A stretch of 64,000 bases of DNA from Rhizobium cauense (GTDB taxonomy: Bacteria > Pseudomonadota > Alphaproteobacteria > Rhizobiales > Rhizobiaceae). The notes beneath the pieces were generated by a model, which saw only the letters and a program-made list of their open reading frames with translations, ran no database searches and was not told the origin of the DNA. How positions within the stretch are numbered: position 1 is the stretch's first letter; each line of letters starts with the position of its first letter. Shown one piece after another: positions 60,129 to 64,000 of this stretch. The translations under genes were made by a program, and so were the position numbers. The stretch is from contig NZ_JAEUAT010000007.1 in assembly GCF_019511525.1 (NCBI RefSeq), forward strand, positions 186,001-250,000, in the 5' to 3' direction.

Positions 60129-60827
60129 TTACCTGTTCGCCCGCAGCGTGCGTGCGCCTGTTGGACCTGCAATGATCGCAAGCGCCGCCATATTGATAAA
60201 GAGTCCGTGTTCAACGACTCCCGGTATTGAATTCAGCTCGTTTGAAAGCGCCTCTGCATCAGGAATGCGGCCAAAAGATGCATCGATAATGTAGTGGCCA
60301 CCGTCCGTCATGAAATCGCCGCCGCCAGATTGGCGCAGCGTCAGAGCGCCGTTCAGACCCAGCTTCGAGGCCTTCTTTTCAATCGCCATCCGCGTCGATA
60401 CGAGGCCGAATGAATTGACTTCGATCGGCAATGCAAAGGCGCCGAGCGTGGGAACCAGCTTGCTATCGTCGGCAATGACGATCATGCGCTCTGATGCCGC
60501 CGCGACGATCTTTTCGCGCAACAGCGCTCCGCCGCCGCCCTTGATCAGGCGCAGATCGGAATCGACCTCGTCAGCCCCGTCGATCGTCAGGTCGAGTTCC
60601 GGCAATTCGTCGAGCGACTTCAAGGGAACGCCGAGCTCAACGCATAGCCTCGCCGTGCGCTCCGATGTCGGTACGCCCTCGACCTTGAAACCGGCGGCGA
60701 CTTTCTCGGCAAGCAACCGGACAAACTCTTCGGCGGTACTTCCCGTTCCGATTCCGAGCCGCATCCCGTATTCGACATGCGCCAGTGCAGCCTCGGCGGC
60801 TTTGATCTTCATTTCGCGGGCATCCAT
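60129..60827 (-). CDS. rpiA: Ribose-5-phosphate isomerase A
   Basis: RpiA (232 aa) interconverts ribose 5-phosphate and ribulose 5-phosphate. Motifs: [12 protein letters not shown] (phosphate loop), [27 protein letters not shown]. The start at 60827 ([11 protein letters not shown]) is the family start; the ORF extends further upstream without family sequence. Divergent from gph across 190 bases. Confidence 0.95.
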   Translation of the reverse strand: MDAREMKIKAAEAALAHVEYGMRLGIGTGSTAEEFVRLLAEKVAAGFKVEGVPTSERTARLCVELGVPLKSLDELPELDLTIDGADEVDSDLRLIKGGGGALLREKIVAAASERMIVIADDSKLVPTLGAFALPIEVNSFGLVSTRMAIEKKASKLGLNGALTLRQSGGGDFMTDGGHYIIDASFGRIPDAEALSNELNSIPGVVEHGLFINMAALAIIAGPTGARTLRANR

Positions 60828-61017
60828 GCGCCGCTTACTCCGATTGTTACGTTGGATGTGCTGTTTACACGGCTCGCTTGCCAAACGAAAGCCAAAATAG
60901 CGCGATGATTTTCGAAAAGCGTGGGCATCCGCAACACCGTGATCTTGCCGCGGAACGTTGCTTTTCACACGCCCATCGCCTACTGCCGAAAGACATCATT
61001 TCTGAAAGGCGGAATCC

Positions 61018-61725
61018 TTGACCCCTGCCCTGGTTGTTTTTGATCTTGACGGTACGCTGCTCGACACTCACGCCGACCTCGTGGAGAGCCTGAACCACAC
61101 GATAGCGGCGCTCGGCCTGGCACCCGTCAGCTACGATGACCTCACGCATCTGGTCGGACATGGCGCCAAAGTCATGATCGAACGTGCCTGCAAGCTTCAG
61201 GGGCACGAGTTGCAGCCGGAGGCCCTGCCGGCGTTGCTGGACCGCTTCATCGTTCACTACACCGACAATATGCCGGGCCACACGAAGCCTTACCCAGGCC
61301 TCATCCAGGCGATGGATCAGCTTAAAGCCGCAGGCTGCAAGCTCGCCGTATGCACCAACAAGCTCGAAGGATTGGCACGCAGCCTGATCGCGAAGCTCGA
61401 TCTGACGCACTATTTCGACGCGATCACCGGTGGCGACACCTTCCCGGTCAGAAAGCCGGATGCCCGTCATCTACTCGGAACCATCGAACTCGCCGGCGGC
61501 GAAGTCCGAAACACAGTCATGATCGGTGACAGCATCAACGACATTCTCGTCGCCCGAAACGCCGGCGTACCGTCGGTTGCCGTGCCCTTCGGCTATTCCG
61601 ACGTCCCTGTCGAAAACCTCGAGCCGACGCGCGTGATCGCTCATTTCAGCGAACTGACACCGGCATTTATTGATGATCTGATCCGGGAATTTGCCGCTCG
61701 CGTGCCCGCCGAAGCCGCGGGCTGA
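61018..61725 (+). CDS. gph: Phosphoglycolate phosphatase (HAD family)
   Basis: A 235-residue HAD-family phosphatase. The nucleophile motif is FDLDGTLLDTH, motif 2 AVCTNK, motif 3 around KPDA and motif 4 VMIGDSINDILVARNAG. It hydrolyses 2-phosphoglycolate, a by-product of DNA repair and metabolism. The TTG start at 61018 is preceded by AAGGCGGAA. Followed by a hairpin and the convergent L,D-transpeptidase gene. Confidence 0.92.
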   Translation: MTPALVVFDLDGTLLDTHADLVESLNHTIAALGLAPVSYDDLTHLVGHGAKVMIERACKLQGHELQPEALPALLDRFIVHYTDNMPGHTKPYPGLIQAMDQLKAAGCKLAVCTNKLEGLARSLIAKLDLTHYFDAITGGDTFPVRKPDARHLLGTIELAGGEVRNTVMIGDSINDILVARNAGVPSVAVPFGYSDVPVENLEPTRVIAHFSELTPAFIDDLIREFAARVPAEAAG

Positions 61726-61733
61726 AACAAGCA

Positions 61734-61753
61734 AGGCGGCCCTTCGGCCGCCT
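61734..61753. terminator. Hairpin between gph and the L,D-transpeptidase gene
   Basis: AGGCGGCC, CTTC loop, GGCCGCCT. Perfect eight-base stem, but the T tail is weak on both strands. Confidence 0.55.
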
Positions 61754-61777
61754 CAAACATCGCTCCTGCTGACTGCG

Positions 61778-63649
61778 TCAGATTTGCGCGCCACGCGCCT
61801 TCGTCGTCGCATCAAACGCTTTCTTGACGTAAGCGTCGCGCCCATAAACGTCGTCGAAATACTGTACGACACCATCCTTGTTCGGCCAGGCCGTGAAGTA
61901 AGCCACATACACCGGAATCTTCTGCGGAACCTGCTGGGCGTGGTTCTTGCCAGTCGCAATCTCTTTGCCGATCTGGTCGACCGTCGTGTTCAGGACAGCG
62001 GCAGCCATCGCACGTGGCTCGGCGAGGCGCACGCAGCCGTGGCTGAGCGCACGCATATCGCGTTTGAAGAAGCTCTTTGACGGCGTGTCGTGCATGTAGA
62101 TCGCGTGCGCGTTCGGGAACAGGATCTTGAGTTCGCCAAGAGCATTGTCGTCGCTCGGCGGCTGACGCACGGAGACATTGGTCGTCGAGCCGTACCAGTC
62201 CACGCTGGACGACGGCACGGCACGACCGCCGACTGCCACTTCGTAACCCATCCGGTCCAGATAGCTCGGATCGGACCGCAGGCGCGGCAACATCTCGTTG
62301 ATGATGATCGACTGCGGAACGCCCCAGAATGGATTGAACTCGACCGTTTCTATCTGATCCTGGAAGAAGAAGGTCTGGTGAGAGGGCTGGCCGATCACGA
62401 CACGCATCGACAACTGTTCCTTGTTGTCGTTGTGGTAGTAGACCATGTAGGCCGGCTGATTGATGAACACGTAGCGCGAACCGAGGTCAGCCGGCAGCCA
62501 GCGTGCCTGCTCCATGGCAACGATCAGCTTTTCGAGCTTCGAAGCGTTGCTGTCGCCACCGAGCATCACTCGAACGGTAGCCTGACCGACAACGCCGTCC
62601 GGCTTCAGCCCGTGCTCCTTCTGGAAGCCTTCGACAAGCGAGACGATCTCCGGGGAATAGTCGGTGCTGCCCGCATAGGCAGCAAGCGTTGTCGCGTGCT
62701 CCGCCTTCAGCGCGGCGGAGCCATGCTTGTCGATTGCCTTCACAATGCTTGGTATCTCGGACGAATTGTCACCCGGGCGAAGCAGGCCGGTGAGTGTGAT
62801 GCTGATGCGGTCGTCCTCGGCACCTTCCGCCCGCAGCTTCGTCAATTCGTCGCGAAGCGCCACAAACTGTGGACCATCGGGTGTGCGGCTTCGAAGATAT
62901 GCAGCCGTATCAGGGCTCATGCGCGCGAGCTTGAGAACCGGCGCGAGATTGACATCCTTGCGTTTGAAATCGTGATATCCGGAGAGCTTGTTCGGATCGA
63001 CACGGCCGCGAACGGTATCCTGGACATAAGCCAGCACCTTTGCGGACAGCTCGAGCTCGAATTGTGTCAGGGCGCGATCGCGGTTCGCCGGATCCGGATT
63101 GGCAGGATCATCGGACGGCACCTGGACGGCATAATCGGCAGGGTCAAGACCAACGGAAGCAGCATCTGCCAGCACGTCCATCGCCGCCTTGGCACGGTCG
63201 CTGACATCAGTGCCGCTAAGCCAAACCAACGGATTCTTCACGTCACCATAATAGCTCTCAAGAGCCTGCGCGACCGCCGCCGGCGCCCGCACCTTCGCCT
63301 CGATGAGGAAGCGGCGCTGCACCGAGGGTTCGACCTCGGTGGTTGCAGACACGTTGGCAACGGCGCCCGTCACGACGGGATCCGTGAACTTGCCGGTATC
63401 GACGAAGCGCATCGCATCGGGCTTGTAGGTGTAATATTGCGGGCTCGACACCTTCGGCAGCGGTGCATCAGGGGCCGAAAGAACCGCCGGAACCGATGGC
63501 CTCGGATTGACAATCGTTCTCTGGGTCCGAGCTTGATCCCCGCGGATCATATCCATCAACGTGTAGGCATGCGCGGGCGTGACACCCATCGCGGCCATGC
63601 CACAGGAAAGCGCGAGTGCGGAAGCCGCACCTTTCAGAAGGAATGTCAT
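61778..63649 (-). CDS. L,D-transpeptidase (YkuD domain, YcbB-like)
   Basis: A 623-residue periplasmic enzyme expected to make L,D crosslinks between peptidoglycan stem peptides. A signal peptide starts at MTFLLKGAASALALSCG. The mature part has a long helical region, a peptidoglycan-binding-like module (VSLVEGFQKEHGLKPDGVVGQATV) and the YkuD catalytic domain with MHDTPSKSFF and the catalytic His/Cys in ALSHGCVRLAEPRAM. Order and length fit the YcbB/LdtD class. Rhizobiales use L,D-transpeptidases heavily at the growing pole. The ATG at 63649 is preferred; an ATG 24 bases upstream is possible. Confidence 0.9.
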   Translation of the reverse strand: MTFLLKGAASALALSCGMAAMGVTPAHAYTLMDMIRGDQARTQRTIVNPRPSVPAVLSAPDAPLPKVSSPQYYTYKPDAMRFVDTGKFTDPVVTGAVANVSATTEVEPSVQRRFLIEAKVRAPAAVAQALESYYGDVKNPLVWLSGTDVSDRAKAAMDVLADAASVGLDPADYAVQVPSDDPANPDPANRDRALTQFELELSAKVLAYVQDTVRGRVDPNKLSGYHDFKRKDVNLAPVLKLARMSPDTAAYLRSRTPDGPQFVALRDELTKLRAEGAEDDRISITLTGLLRPGDNSSEIPSIVKAIDKHGSAALKAEHATTLAAYAGSTDYSPEIVSLVEGFQKEHGLKPDGVVGQATVRVMLGGDSNASKLEKLIVAMEQARWLPADLGSRYVFINQPAYMVYYHNDNKEQLSMRVVIGQPSHQTFFFQDQIETVEFNPFWGVPQSIIINEMLPRLRSDPSYLDRMGYEVAVGGRAVPSSSVDWYGSTTNVSVRQPPSDDNALGELKILFPNAHAIYMHDTPSKSFFKRDMRALSHGCVRLAEPRAMAAAVLNTTVDQIGKEIATGKNHAQQVPQKIPVYVAYFTAWPNKDGVVQYFDDVYGRDAYVKKAFDATTKARGAQI

Positions 63650-64000
63650 GCTTTTATCCAGTCCCAGTGTCATGCTGTATTCAAAATCGCGGGCGTGACC
63701 CGCCTCAGAACTCGTTTCATCCGGCGCGAGCGTCACATGGCAGAAAGCAAGCCTCACCACCAGCCTCGACGAACTCAACCTGCAGTAACGCCAACAACGC
63801 CTACGCCGATTACAGTTCACACAAAATTATGAAATTATTGGTTAATTTTTTACTGTATTTTCGTGCCGGGAGACAATGGGCAAAACGCCGAACGAAGATA
63901 AAAACTCAGCCGTGTCTAAAAGATCACTTATCGTCGCAGATAACATGATTTGCTCACTCATATATTCAATCTGAACAGTTTTCTTCCAGCCGTTTCAGAC
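63650..64000. other. End of window: leader of the L,D-transpeptidase gene and AT-rich tail
   Basis: No coding sequence can be supported. From about 63820 the base composition becomes clearly AT-richer than its neighbours, and poly-A/T runs appear (AATTTTTTACTG). It probably holds the promoter of the L,D-transpeptidase gene; a next gene may start beyond the window edge. Confidence 0.5.

Noticed and set aside
62090..63832. Open frame opposite the L,D-transpeptidase gene, 580 codons
   Set aside because: Shadow; the transpeptidase has a signal peptide and SHGCVR catalytic motif on the other strand.

Overview
This window looks like a chromosomal segment of an alphaproteobacterium of the Rhizobiaceae (Sinorhizobium/Ensifer, Rhizobium or Agrobacterium type). 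The evidence is the high GC content, a RecA almost entirely of the rhizobial type behind a TTG-N11-CAA SOS operator, a CckA-type hybrid kinase, a eukaryote-like NADP isocitrate dehydrogenase, a malic enzyme-phosphotransacetylase fusion, and a 2158-residue protein matching the Agrobacterium growth pole ring protein (GPR; RgsE in Sinorhizobium). Nearly all the DNA is coding, with short gaps. I see no tRNA or rRNA genes, insertion sequences, prophage or CRISPR array.

Layout: 1-4.6 kb, minus-strand genes (MFS transporter fragment, murI overlapping a TrmJ-type methyltransferase, a FUSC membrane protein, a secreted hypothetical). 4.7-8.1 kb, icd, a GNAT acetyltransferase, a GST and an AraC/GyrI-like regulator. 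8.2-12.2 kb, alaS and recA, each with a clear terminator, and recA with an SOS-controlled promoter. 12.3-14.3 kb, a pseudouridine catabolism pair (PfkB kinase and PsuG). 14.3-18.7 kb, cckA, a FliO-like membrane protein and a DksA homologue that has lost three of its four zinc-finger cysteines. 18.9-22.9 kb, SixA phosphatase, YcjX-like GTPase with its DUF697 partner, and a secreted hypothetical. 22.9-25.4 kb, folP-folB-folK and a DUF922 protein. 25.4-25.65 kb, a probable small RNA. 25.66-33.5 kb, ferredoxin, an Hpt protein and the giant gpr gene. 33.6-38.3 kb, a compact napEFDABC periplasmic nitrate reductase operon. 38.3-42.4 kb, a four-gene Mla/MCE lipid transport operon on the minus strand. 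42.5-48.2 kb, dipeptide epimerase, MFS transporter, LpxH-like phosphoesterase and malic enzyme. 48.3-54.9 kb, a DUF2865 protein, bluB under a cobalamin riboswitch, a TolB-like propeller, an LTA-synthase-like membrane enzyme, a DUF1003 protein and a winged-helix protein. 55-63.7 kb, class II DAHP synthase, a TadG/VWA protein, gor, a DUF2059 protein, rpiA, gph and an L,D-transpeptidase.

Several genes fit one theme, polar growth and envelope building: murI, cckA, gpr, the Mla system, the LTA-synthase-like enzyme and the L,D-transpeptidase, which in Rhizobiales crosslinks wall at the growing pole. A sequence matching the CtrA consensus lies upstream of gpr, and cckA, the kinase that feeds CtrA, is in the same window. 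This link is an inference.

I did not find a clearly new multi-gene system. The best candidates for something under-described are the intergenic transcript-like element at about 25.5 kb, which has anti-Shine-Dalgarno-like motifs and a strong terminator, and the 44-residue repeat architecture of the GPR protein. Several unexplained dyad or palindromic sites near promoters are also worth checking.
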